Positions 44,521-55,035 of a DNA stretch of 64,000 bases are shown here, in pieces. Each line of letters opens with the position of its first letter. The stretch's first letter is position 1. Where the stretch lies: positions 248,001-312,000 of the forward strand of contig NZ_CALYPR010000001.1 of assembly GCF_945277285.1 (NCBI RefSeq). Direction: 5' to 3'. The DNA is from an uncultured Bartonella sp. (lineage in GTDB: Bacteria > Pseudomonadota > Alphaproteobacteria > Rhizobiales > Rhizobiaceae). The position numbers and the translations under genes were made by a program. A model generated the notes under the pieces. The model did not search any database. It worked only from the letters and a program-made list of their open reading frames with translations, and was not told the DNA's origin.

Positions 44521-46215
44521 ATGGCCAATTTTGGTGGCTGGTTAATAGCAACACTCAAACGCTGGTTAATCTATATTATTGGAGGCGTGGTCATTCTGGC
44601 CATTCTTGTTGTCGGTGGTTTTTATATGGCGGCCCCCTATCTTAACAGTTTTGTTAAGGATGAAATGATCAAGCACGGTGTTAAGGCTGACCAGTCAGAG
44701 GTGACCGTTGCAGGAAATGTCAATTTGAAAAATGTGACATTGCCCGTTCCTGAAGGTGTAACGCTCAAAATTGGTTCTATTTCTGGCCGTCCGCCCGTTG
44801 GTTTTGTGCCCGGATCGTTCACAATCTATAATATAGATTTGACACGTGACAATGTTCATGTGCAAATTCCGGAAGTTTCCCTCAATGGCATAACCTTGAA
44901 AGACAAAGATACCACAATTCAATCCCATGTTTTACAGGCACTGATGCGGGTTGGCGTTTCTTCTGTAAATGCACCAAATATTGAGGTATCGCTTGCTAGT
45001 CAAAATGGCAGTGCTGAAAGACTCAATGTCAAAGACTTTTGGCTTTCTGGATTGAAGAATGGCTATGTCGGTTCTGTAGGCATTGGCGGCATGAGTACCA
45101 ATGTCGGTTTTCCGCATTCAACTAATGACGAAAACGGCAGCCTGCGCCTTATTGGCAAAAGTAATGCCATGCAGGCCAGAGATATTGACATTGGTTATGC
45201 CTATTCAATATTGGCCGGAAAAATCAAACCGGATAAAGTTGGCCGGACTGTTTTTGGGCCAGTAGAGCTCGGTGATATTGCAATTGATGTTTTTGAGGGT
45301 ACCAATCGGAATGCGCATTTTTCTCTCGCCAAATTCAAAACCAGCGGGTTAAAAATGCATCCGATGCAGGATGTTCCGGAAGATCTGGCTCGCGCCTATC
45401 TTGAAGCAAAGAAAACCGGCGACGAGAAGAATGAAAAAGCAGCACGCAATGCTCTGATTATCACACTTGTTTCAGCGGTGACCGCAATTGATGCTGAAAT
45501 TGAAAAGGCCGATATTGACCTACCAAAAATCAAGGCCAGCCTCAACTCTTTCGAGCTTCAGCCGCGCGAATGGAATCAGCCGGTTCCCGAAAGTCTCCTT
45601 ATTTCTCTGGATGGACTTTCTCTGAATACCGCGGAAATGCCGCAGAAAGATTTTGATATTTTAAGAAACATGGGCTTTAAAACACTGGATCTTTCGGGAA
45701 AAGTCGACTTTTCCTATAATTCCGGTCGTAAGACTCTTTCTTTGAACGATCTTTCGTTTACCGCTAACGGTATCGGTTCCGGACAAATGTCGGCGACAAT
45801 AATCAATGCATCTCCGGAACTTTTTTCGGGTGACAAGGATGCCACCGTTAATGCGGCAAACCAGATTGGTATTATCAAAGCGGATATGCGCTATTCCGAT
45901 TTCGGCTTTATTGATAAGCTTTTCACCTATCTTGCGCAGAATTTGAATGACAACAAACACGACCTCAAGCAAGAATTGTATGATGATTTTTATGTTGTCA
46001 TGACAAAAAGCCCGGCAATGTTACTGAAAGATCATGAAGAGGCACAAAAAATTTCTTCGGCTTTCGGTGCATTTGCGAAAAAGCCCGGTACTCTTAAAAT
46101 ATCGGTTCAGGCAAAGGATAACACAGGTTTGACTGCAACAGAGCTTGAAACCGCTTTGCAAAACGATCTTGCAACAGCACTCAACAAAGTTGACCTGACA
46201 GTTAAAAATGAATAA
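44521..46215 (+). CDS. Uncharacterised single-TM anchored extracytoplasmic protein, paralog of upstream gene
   Basis: 15-nt gap from upstream gene; TM WLIYIIGGVVILAILVVGGFYMAAPYL; C-terminal half parallels that of 42460..44505 (see findings). Confidence 0.85.
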   Translation: MANFGGWLIATLKRWLIYIIGGVVILAILVVGGFYMAAPYLNSFVKDEMIKHGVKADQSEVTVAGNVNLKNVTLPVPEGVTLKIGSISGRPPVGFVPGSFTIYNIDLTRDNVHVQIPEVSLNGITLKDKDTTIQSHVLQALMRVGVSSVNAPNIEVSLASQNGSAERLNVKDFWLSGLKNGYVGSVGIGGMSTNVGFPHSTNDENGSLRLIGKSNAMQARDIDIGYAYSILAGKIKPDKVGRTVFGPVELGDIAIDVFEGTNRNAHFSLAKFKTSGLKMHPMQDVPEDLARAYLEAKKTGDEKNEKAARNALIITLVSAVTAIDAEIEKADIDLPKIKASLNSFELQPREWNQPVPESLLISLDGLSLNTAEMPQKDFDILRNMGFKTLDLSGKVDFSYNSGRKTLSLNDLSFTANGIGSGQMSATIINASPELFSGDKDATVNAANQIGIIKADMRYSDFGFIDKLFTYLAQNLNDNKHDLKQELYDDFYVVMTKSPAMLLKDHEEAQKISSAFGAFAKKPGTLKISVQAKDNTGLTATELETALQNDLATALNKVDLTVKNE

Positions 46216-46232
46216 TTAATTTTTTTGTAAAT

Positions 46233-46276
46233 AATTTTTATTAAGTAATATTGATTAATATTACTTAATAAAAATT
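46233..46276. repeat. 44-bp AT-only perfect inverted repeat (20-bp arms, 4-nt spacer)
   Basis: aatttttattaagtaatatt gatt aatattacttaataaaaatt. Confidence 0.9.
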
Positions 46277-46520
46277 CACAATAAATTCTAAATTTTATAA
46301 CATATTTTTATATTTTTTGTATTCTAAGAATTTTATTTATTGAACAATATTGTAAATTATTAACTTAAATATAGACATTATGATGTTTAAATTAATGATA
46401 TTTTTCCGCTGATGATCTTGCATCCTCTACATTATTTTTATATGTTTTTCTCATGGGTGTTTGGGAAGTTGTTCTCGGGCAGGTTTCAAGTTGGTCGGGC
46501 CGCCAACTCAGGGAACTTGC

Positions 46521-47870
46521 ATGATGAAAACCTCATGTTCAAAACGTTTGCCAAATCGTGCGGCAGTACTTGCTGGAAAGACATTTTCAACTCTTGACCG
46601 TTTTATCCATATTGAAGCAGTTAGTGGCCTTGTCCTGATAATTGCAACAGCGGTTGCACTTATTCTCGCAAATTCACGTTATAGCGGAATTTACCAACAA
46701 TTCTGGCAACAACCCTTAAGGGTCGAATTCATCGGATTTTCTTTTTCTAAAAATCTACATTTTCTGGTCAATGATGTTTTAATGACCGTGTTCTTTCTGG
46801 TTGCAGGATTGGAAATACGTCGCGAGCTTCATGAAGGGGCGTTAGCTGAAATTAAACTGGCTTTATTGCCTATTATTGCTGCTATTGGCGGCGTTTGTAC
46901 TCCTGCTATTATTTACTTCGCCTTTAATGGTTACACCCAAACCAGTCATGGTTGGGCAGTTCCCACAGCAACAGATATCGCCTTTGCTGTCGGTATTCTT
47001 GCGCTTTTAGGAAAATCTATTCCTTCCAATCTAAAAGTAGTCTTGCTTTCTTTGGCAATCATTGATGACATTATAGCAATAATCGTTATTGCGCTTTTTT
47101 ATTCAAGTAATCTTGATGTAACGGGGTTACCCTTTGTCTTTGGTGCAATCTTATTGATTTTGTTGTTTCAATGGATCGGAATTGAACAGCCATGGATATA
47201 TGTCGTTCCAGGCATTATTCTGTGGTGGGGGTTGATGGTTTTTGGTGTTCATCCCTCACTTGCAGGGGTCATAATGGGATTGTTAACTCCCGTATTACCA
47301 CCGCAGGCGTACATATCGCCAGCCGCACGTATTTCCAACGCTTTGGAGGTGATGAAAAACGAGTCTGCCAATAACAATAAGCTGCAACTTTATAGTTTTG
47401 CGTTGCATGAAATTCGCAAAGGACAGAACTGTTTATTTGCCCCGGCATCGCGTGTTCAAATGGCGCTTGCGCCTTGGGTTTCCTTTATTATTATGCCGCT
47501 TTTTGCGCTTGCCAATGCTGGCATCGACTTTTCAGGATATGATCTTTCAATTAAAAGCAGTTCGGCAATTATTTTAGGAATTGGACTAGGCCTAGTCGTC
47601 GGCAAACCAATCGGCATTGTCTGTGCAAGTTTTTTTGCTATAAAGTGCGGTATTTGTGAGCTCCCTCGCGATGTAAATTGGCACGGATTGCTTCTTGTTG
47701 GATTGCTCGGAGGAATTGGTTTTACAATGGCAATTTTTACAGCAACACTTGCATTCAGTAATGATTATCAACTTAGTGCAGCAAAACTCGCCATTCTTTG
47801 CGGATCACTATTGTCTGCTATTTTCGGGTTAGGCTTCGGTCTATGGCAATCATATGCCAAGAAAATTTAA
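46521..47870 (+). CDS. nhaA: Na+/H+ antiporter NhaA
   Basis: HFLVNDVLMTVFFLVAGLEIRREL, WAVPTATDIAFAVGILALLG, LLVGLLGGIGFTMAIF; start likely 46521. Confidence 0.95.
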   Translation: MMKTSCSKRLPNRAAVLAGKTFSTLDRFIHIEAVSGLVLIIATAVALILANSRYSGIYQQFWQQPLRVEFIGFSFSKNLHFLVNDVLMTVFFLVAGLEIRRELHEGALAEIKLALLPIIAAIGGVCTPAIIYFAFNGYTQTSHGWAVPTATDIAFAVGILALLGKSIPSNLKVVLLSLAIIDDIIAIIVIALFYSSNLDVTGLPFVFGAILLILLFQWIGIEQPWIYVVPGIILWWGLMVFGVHPSLAGVIMGLLTPVLPPQAYISPAARISNALEVMKNESANNNKLQLYSFALHEIRKGQNCLFAPASRVQMALAPWVSFIIMPLFALANAGIDFSGYDLSIKSSSAIILGIGLGLVVGKPIGIVCASFFAIKCGICELPRDVNWHGLLLVGLLGGIGFTMAIFTATLAFSNDYQLSAAKLAILCGSLLSAIFGLGFGLWQSYAKKI

Positions 47871-48835
47871 CGATAAGCTTTACGGCGTCAATTGATCGTG
47901 GGTCTTATCTACATGTATTAAATCTGTGTCGGAAGCGGGAAAAAAAATTGCAAAACACACTTTTTATATCATTAATGACCGTCTAAAACTGATCAAAAAA
48001 AGCCTGACTATATTTGAAACATTTGGACAGAATTAGCAAAGAGATAAAAACCGGGCAAGATCGACTGCTGATCACAACCAGACACATGCGGCCTAAGGCT
48101 CCTAAATGCCAATTGACCATCATTAGCCGTCAATAGCGGCACAATAAAAATACGTAAGCCAACCGTTTTTCAATAAAGCTGGACTAGACTTTTAAATTAC
48201 CGTTTAAAAAGTTAGCGATTATCAAGGCAACATTTTATCATAAATTCAATCTCGATTTTTTAGCTATTTCCTGCTTAGCGCAAAGCTCATAAAAAACTCT
48301 TCAACGACATCACGCTTTGACAGTGATAATAGTTGCACGAAATTCATAGCGACAAATTGTCAATTAGCACTTGCATGAGCTAAAATAACCGGTTTTCATG
48401 AAGTGGAATCTGGTCACCAATCATCTACAAATATCCGATAGAATTTTCGACTTTAGACACGAATTCTCCGACTTTTTAACTTTACTGTCCCTTATCGTCT
48501 CAAGATTTCTTTAGCTCTGACGAATTAAATACGCCGTTCTAGTCTAGAACTAGCTTTCAGTGTTAAAAAAAAATCAAAAAACCGTGCGTCAATAACATGT
48601 TGATGAAACTTCACTGATGACATTATTATTGAATAATAACACTAAGTTAGCTGCCTAAATAATTTAACTGATTGATTAATATCCTATTTCTTGTTGAACT
48701 TTCCGTGATTGATACATTTTAATGTGATTTGAGCTCATCCGGGTTAATGAAGATATAAGCAAAAGAAGAGTTAGTTTTAACTTCTAATCTAAAATACAAA
48801 TTTCAACCGTTAGCTGAAGCTAAGGGTGAATAAAA

Positions 48836-49153
48836 ATGGTGAATAGAATGAAGAAAATGATGATATTTGCTGCTGCAAGTTTATTCGCAGTAAGCAGTGC
48901 CTATGCTAGTGGTTACGCTTTTGATGATGGCTCTCCAGTCAACCACTATGTTATCGGTTCCACCACACAATCGGGTTTTAACCACAATTACACAGGAAAT
49001 GTTCGTGCTTATACCCGTGCCAATGGTTTCGGAGGCGGTTCTGTCGAAGATAGTTACGTGATTGGTCATGCACAAAAATCAGGTGAAGCTACACATGGCG
49101 TTTCTTTAAACGAAGCTCATTTTGGTGATGGTTCACCTGTCAATCATCGTTGA
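48836..49153 (+). CDS. Small secreted protein with internal repeats
   Basis: Signal peptide MKKMMIFAAASLFAVSSAYA; motifs DDGSPVNHYVIGSTTQSG, GGSVEDSYVIGHAQKSG and GDGSPVNHR; RBS-like aagggtg upstream and terminator downstream. Confidence 0.8.
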   Translation: MVNRMKKMMIFAAASLFAVSSAYASGYAFDDGSPVNHYVIGSTTQSGFNHNYTGNVRAYTRANGFGGGSVEDSYVIGHAQKSGEATHGVSLNEAHFGDGSPVNHR

Positions 49154-49176
49154 ATGGTTTAATAACTTTATTTTTT

Positions 49177-49203
49177 AAAAACCGGCTAATATGCCGGTTT
49201 TTT
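49177..49203 (+). terminator. Rho-independent terminator
   Basis: aaaaaccggc taatat gccggtttttt just after the small secreted CDS. Confidence 0.85.
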
Positions 49204-49609
49204 ATACTATTTTCTCTCACAAACGAAAACCTCGCACATCTTGCATTTTATACGTTCTAGTAATTAAAAATAATTAATTATAATTATTATCAATATCAAT
49301 TGATATCTTTCTAATAAAATAGATAATATAAAATTTAATAATTTTTAATAAATTTTTTATTTTTTTATTATAATTAAATTAGTAAATATAGTAACCTTTT
49401 TGGATCAATTAAATATCTATAATATCTTTTAAAAAAATAAATTGAAATTTTATGTTTTCTGGCCTTGGCTATTTAGGTCGCCGCCCTATATGGTAAAGAA
49501 ATTTTATCTCTTTTAAAATTTAAAAAAGGCAAATCCGGATGGAATATAAAATTGGTACGAAAGCATCTTTTATATTTGGTTCGTTTGTAAACGCCGATAA
49601 AAATTTAAA

Positions 49610-50518
49610 ATGACAGTTGTAAATATGCCATCTGAATTATCAAAAATTGAGCTCATTGCTGTAATAGTTGCTGTTACAGGAGGACACCCTAAAGTAATTA
49701 CGATTGGTGCAGACCAAAAGCTCCCATCCAGTCCGTTAGAGTTCAAACAACAGAGTCTACAATCAAGTTTGCATAATTGGATATACTCCAAGACTGAACA
49801 TCCCGTCGGTTTTCTCGAACAACTTTACACTTTTGCAGACAGCAACCGTTTATCTACTGATGGAGATACTCACACAGTGTCAATCAGCTATCTCGGATTG
49901 GTAAGAGAATATGACGGTTTTTTGCCAAAAATCGAATGGCATAATTGGTACGAGTATTTTCCATGGGATGATTGCCGTACGAATAGGCATCCGTGCGTTG
50001 ATGAAATTATTGCCGCTCTAAACGAATGGGCGGAAAAAGATCAACTTAATAAAGCTAGCAAAAAGCGCAGAATTGCTTTTCTATTCGGTTGTGACGGTTT
50101 TAAGTGGAATGAAGATTTTATCTTGCAACGTTATGAAATTCTTTATGAAGCCGGTTTGATTGCCGAGGCTGGCGGCTCTTTGTTCGCAGGAACTCCGATG
50201 TTTTCTGACCACCGCCGTATTCTGGCAACAGCCATAGCAAGACTGAGAAGAAAAATAAAATACAGAGCTGTCGTTTTCGAGCTTTTACCGGAAAAATTCA
50301 CCCTCTTACAGTTACAACAAACAGTCGAAGCGATTATTGGACGGCGTCTGCACAAACCTAATTTTCGTCGTCTGGTAGAACAACAGGGCATCATAGAAGA
50401 AACCGGCGACCGTGAGATAAAAACCGGCGGCAGACCAGCAAAGCTCTTCCGTTATCGACAGGAAATCATTGAATCATGCATCGTTTCTCTGTCACGGTTT
50501 CCTATCGTACGCACATGA
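49610..50518 (+). CDS. NadQ-like / NrtR-type degenerate Nudix-wHTH regulator (COG4111-like)
   Basis: Degenerate Nudix N-terminus (LIAVIVAVTGGHPKVITIGADQKLPSSPLEF), C-terminal winged helix (FTLLQLQQTVEAIIGRRLHKPNFRRLVEQQGIIEETGDREIKTGGRPAKLFRYR). Confidence 0.75.
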   Translation: MTVVNMPSELSKIELIAVIVAVTGGHPKVITIGADQKLPSSPLEFKQQSLQSSLHNWIYSKTEHPVGFLEQLYTFADSNRLSTDGDTHTVSISYLGLVREYDGFLPKIEWHNWYEYFPWDDCRTNRHPCVDEIIAALNEWAEKDQLNKASKKRRIAFLFGCDGFKWNEDFILQRYEILYEAGLIAEAGGSLFAGTPMFSDHRRILATAIARLRRKIKYRAVVFELLPEKFTLLQLQQTVEAIIGRRLHKPNFRRLVEQQGIIEETGDREIKTGGRPAKLFRYRQEIIESCIVSLSRFPIVRT

Positions 50519-50583
50519 TTAATCCGAAATATTGAAATCATTTAAGCCTGAAAATATTTTTGCTTTTAATCGGATATCAATAA

Positions 50584-50695
50584 CAAGGCGGATTTATGAA
50601 CCAGAAAAGAAGCCCCAATCCATTCACCGCGGAATAGAAATTTTTGGTTCTATATAAACCGTATTGATTGGGGTTATTCAATTTAATCCGCCTTG
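50584..50695. repeat. Nested inverted-repeat element between convergent genes
   Basis: Outer arms caaggcggatt/aatccgccttg, inner arms ccccaatc/gattgggg, apical atagaa/ttctat. Confidence 0.75.
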
Positions 50696-50895
50696 CTTCA
50701 CGGCTAAATTTATTTCACCAATTATTCGATAAATAAAAAGAATTTTCCTTAAAGTTTTCGCACCTGAAGGGTAAAATTCGTTTTTATGTTATCGCCATTA
50801 GGAGCGTTTCGATCGCAAAATTATTCGGAATTTTTTGCATTATAGAAAACTCCGATCTTCCAGATTTAATCTCGCGGGAATAATGGTTTCAGGGA

Positions 50896-51876
<981 letters not shown>

Positions 51877-53994
51877 TTAAAGGCTACAGGAAACACAGGC
51901 TTCGACTTCCGTTCCACTCAGAGCCATTTGGCGCAAACGAACGTAATAAATGCTCTTGATTTTTTTCTTCCATGCGTAGATTTGCGCTTTATTGATGTCA
52001 CGCGTGGTGGCTGTATCAGGGAAAAATAGTGTCAACGACAACCCCTGGTCGACATGCTGACTTGCAGCTGCATAAGTGTCGATAATCTTTTCCGGCCCAA
52101 TTTCATAAGCATCCTGATAATAAGCCAGATTTTCGTTTGTCATATAAGGTGCAGGATAATAAACGCGGCCAATTTTTCCTTCCTTGCGAATCTCGATTTT
52201 TGCAACAATCGGGTGAATGGAAGCTGTTGCATTGTTAATGTAAGAAATTGACCCTGTTGGTGGAACAGCCTGTAAATTACGGTTATAAAGCCCATATTTT
52301 TCGACAGATTGTTTTAATGCTTGCCAATCTTCGACGGTCGGAAGTTTGAAATTGCGTTTTGCAAAAAGCTCTTGAACACGTTTCGTTTGTGGCGCCCAAC
52401 AACGGTCGATATATTTTTTAAAAAACCGGCCATCTGCATAGGCTGATTGCTTAAAGTCGGCGAATGCTTCGCCACGCTCTTTGGCAAGAAGATTGGAGCT
52501 TCGTAACGCATGGTAAGCTACCATATAAAAATAGATATTGGTGAAATCTATCGCTTCAGGTGAGCCATAATAGATGTGCTCACGCGCAAGGAAGCCGTGT
52601 AAATTCATTTGTCCAAGCCCGATCGCATGCGATTGATTATTACCTTTTTCAATAGAGGGAACAGAGGCGATGTCGGTCATTTCGGAAACAGCTGTCAGAG
52701 CACGTACCGCCAATTCAACGGTTTCACCAAAATTTGGCGAATTCATTGCTTTTGCGATGTTGAGGGAACCAAGATTACATGAAATATCGGTACCTACATG
52801 GCGGTAAGTTAAATCAGCGTTCAGAACACTAGGACTATTGACTTGAAGAATTTCGGAACAAAGATTGCTCATATTGATGCGGCCAGCAATCGGATTTTCC
52901 CGGTTTACCGTATCTTCAAAAACAATATAGGGATAACCTGATTCAAACTGGATTTCAGCTAGTGTCTGGAAAAATGTGCGGGCGCTGATTTTTTTCTTGG
53001 TTATGCGAGGATCATCAACAAACGCTCGGTAATGTTCGGTTAATGCGATGTCCGATAGAGGTTTACCAGTTACACGTTCAACATCATAAGGTGAAAAAAG
53101 ATACATATCTTCGTTATTCCTGGCTAGCTCGAAGGTAATGTCAGGAATAACAACGCCAAGAGACAAGGTTTTAATGCGTATTTTTTCATCGGCATTTTCA
53201 CGCTTTGTATCAAGAAAACGCATAATATCGGGATGATGGGCACTCAAATAAACCGCACCTGCTCCCTGTCGTGCCCCCAATTGGTTCGCATAGGAAAACG
53301 CATCTTCAAGTAGTTTCATGACCGGAACTACACCTGACGACTGGTGTTCGATATTTTTGATAGGTGCGCCCATTTCTCTGATGTTGGTAAGACACAAAGC
53401 TACCCCACCGCCGCGTTTGGACAATTGCAATGCCGAATTAATGGCCCGGCCAATCGATTCCATATTGTCTTCGACGCGCAAAAGAAAACATGAAACCAAT
53501 TCACCACGCTGTTTTTTGCCGGCGTTCAAAAAAGTCGGCGTAGCTGGCTGGAACCGGCCTGTCATTATCTCGTCAACTAGCTTCTGGCAAAACGTTTTGT
53601 CGCCCCGCGCAAGCGTGAGAGCAACCATGGCAACACGATCTTCAAAACGTTCAAGATAGCGTTTGCCATCAAAGGTTTTTAACGTATAGCTGGTATAATA
53701 TTTGAAAGCGCCTAAAAATGTCGGAAAGCGGAATTTAAAAGCATAGGCACGCTTAAAAACTGCTTTGATAAAATCAAAATCATAGCAATCAAGCACGGCT
53801 TTCTCATAATAATTTTCACGAATAAGAAAATCCAGTTTTTCTTTAAGATCGTGAAAAAAAACAGTGTTCTGATTGACGTGTTGCAAAAAATATTGGTGTG
53901 CAGCTTCTTTATCTTTATCAAATTGAATATGACCATTTTCATCATAAAGATTAATCATGGCGTTGAGCGCGTGATAATCAGCTTGTGTATTCAT
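51877..53994 (-). CDS. nrdE: Class Ib ribonucleotide reductase alpha subunit (start more likely at 53994 than 54027)
   Basis: [32 protein letters not shown]-terminal [16 protein letters not shown] at 53994 overlaps nrdI stop (TGATG). Confidence 0.97.
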   Translation of the reverse strand: MNTQADYHALNAMINLYDENGHIQFDKDKEAAHQYFLQHVNQNTVFFHDLKEKLDFLIRENYYEKAVLDCYDFDFIKAVFKRAYAFKFRFPTFLGAFKYYTSYTLKTFDGKRYLERFEDRVAMVALTLARGDKTFCQKLVDEIMTGRFQPATPTFLNAGKKQRGELVSCFLLRVEDNMESIGRAINSALQLSKRGGGVALCLTNIREMGAPIKNIEHQSSGVVPVMKLLEDAFSYANQLGARQGAGAVYLSAHHPDIMRFLDTKRENADEKIRIKTLSLGVVIPDITFELARNNEDMYLFSPYDVERVTGKPLSDIALTEHYRAFVDDPRITKKKISARTFFQTLAEIQFESGYPYIVFEDTVNRENPIAGRINMSNLCSEILQVNSPSVLNADLTYRHVGTDISCNLGSLNIAKAMNSPNFGETVELAVRALTAVSEMTDIASVPSIEKGNNQSHAIGLGQMNLHGFLAREHIYYGSPEAIDFTNIYFYMVAYHALRSSNLLAKERGEAFADFKQSAYADGRFFKKYIDRCWAPQTKRVQELFAKRNFKLPTVEDWQALKQSVEKYGLYNRNLQAVPPTGSISYINNATASIHPIVAKIEIRKEGKIGRVYYPAPYMTNENLAYYQDAYEIGPEKIIDTYAAASQHVDQGLSLTLFFPDTATTRDINKAQIYAWKKKIKSIYYVRLRQMALSGTEVEACVSCSL

Positions 53995-54407
53995 CACGCC
54001 GGTGTTTTTATTGATATTCGTTTCCATAATTTTCCTAATCCTTGTTTGACAAGGCGTATGTCTTCAACTGTGCCGCGAAGTTCAAAACTATAAAGCCACG
54101 GGACATGACATTTTTCTGAAACAACCTTTCCAGCAAGCGCATAAGCCCAACCGAAATTACGGTTGCCGCCAGCAATCACACCGCACAACCATCGGCGATT
54201 TTCTTCATCATTGAGAAATTCGATAGCCGTTTTCGGCACAGCTCCCTTTCCGGTCGCACCGGCGTAGGTTGGCACGACGAGCACAAATGGTTCGCGGACT
54301 TTTGGAAGGGGTGCGCGTTTAATGAGCCGAACCGTTTTTTCTCCCAAATGCTTGACAAAATAATGGGTATTTCCCGTCGCACTCGAATAATAGACAAGAA
54401 GTGCCAT
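53994..54407 (-). CDS. nrdI: Class Ib RNR flavodoxin-like maturase
   Basis: [24 protein letters not shown]...[17 protein letters not shown]. Confidence 0.95.
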   Translation of the reverse strand: MALLVYYSSATGNTHYFVKHLGEKTVRLIKRAPLPKVREPFVLVVPTYAGATGKGAVPKTAIEFLNDEENRRWLCGVIAGGNRNFGWAYALAGKVVSEKCHVPWLYSFELRGTVEDIRLVKQGLGKLWKRISIKTPA

Positions 54408-54408
54408 A

Positions 54409-54630
54409 TCAGCCGAGCCGATCTATCATATCAGGCCGAAAACCAGCCCAATGCATGTCATTTGCGACGACAACGGGCACCTGCCGGTACCCTAGACTTT
54501 CAACATAAGACAATGCGTCCGCGTCGGTTGAAATATCGACAATATTATAGGAAATATGCTTCTTTTCCATCGCCCGATAGGTGGCTTTGCATTGGACACA
54601 GCACGGTTTGCTGTAGATGGTAACAGTCAT
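54409..54630 (-). CDS. nrdH: Glutaredoxin-like NrdH redoxin
   Basis: MTVTIYSKPCCVQCKATYRAMEKKHISYNIVDI...YRQVPVVVANDMHWAGFRPDMI. Confidence 0.95.
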   Translation of the reverse strand: MTVTIYSKPCCVQCKATYRAMEKKHISYNIVDISTDADALSYVESLGYRQVPVVVANDMHWAGFRPDMIDRLG

Positions 54631-54882
54631 GACTTTTCTTTCCGATAAGTAAAATAATTCCCGTCTCCACCTTTGATAAAAAGGTAAAGCACAAAGGACA
54701 AAATAGTTGGGTACCCGTCGTTTAATGACCGGCTATTAAAAAACTAGAAGAGATAGAAAGAACTGCTTGGCATAAAACTTCCTTCCCGAAGTTGGACGAG
54801 GAAAAGCCGCAGCGAGCGGGTTGTTGCAAACAACCACACAAAGCCATGAGCCAGAACACCCCGTCTGTTGACATTTTTATTC

Positions 54883-55035
54883 AAGGCAGGTCTCCTGGCT
54901 CATGGCTTTTTGCGCTAAGGTCACCTTCCCGGAGAAAAAACTCCAGTGGTTTATCGACCATCACTAACCATTTACAGTTGCGGGGGCAGCTCCGGCTTTA
55001 GTTCATATCTGGACCGGATTCCCTCTTAGCTCTTT
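54883..55035 (-). promoter_or_regulatory. Cobalamin riboswitch aptamer upstream of nrdHIEF
   Basis: Minus strand: gagctaagaGGGAAtccGGTcc...CCGGAGCTGCCCCCGCAACTGTAAatgg...GGGAAGGTGACC...GAGCCAGGAGACCTGCCtt, matching conserved cobalamin aptamer segments. Confidence 0.93.

Noticed and set aside
49205-49610. Very AT-rich block considered as an origin-like or phage attachment region
   Set aside because: No DnaA-box cluster, iterons, tRNA or integrase seen; simple AT-rich intergenic DNA is sufficient
54792-55001. 69-aa plus-strand ORF upstream of the MFS gene
   Set aside because: Lies on the antisense strand of the cobalamin riboswitch; RNA element explains the conservation better
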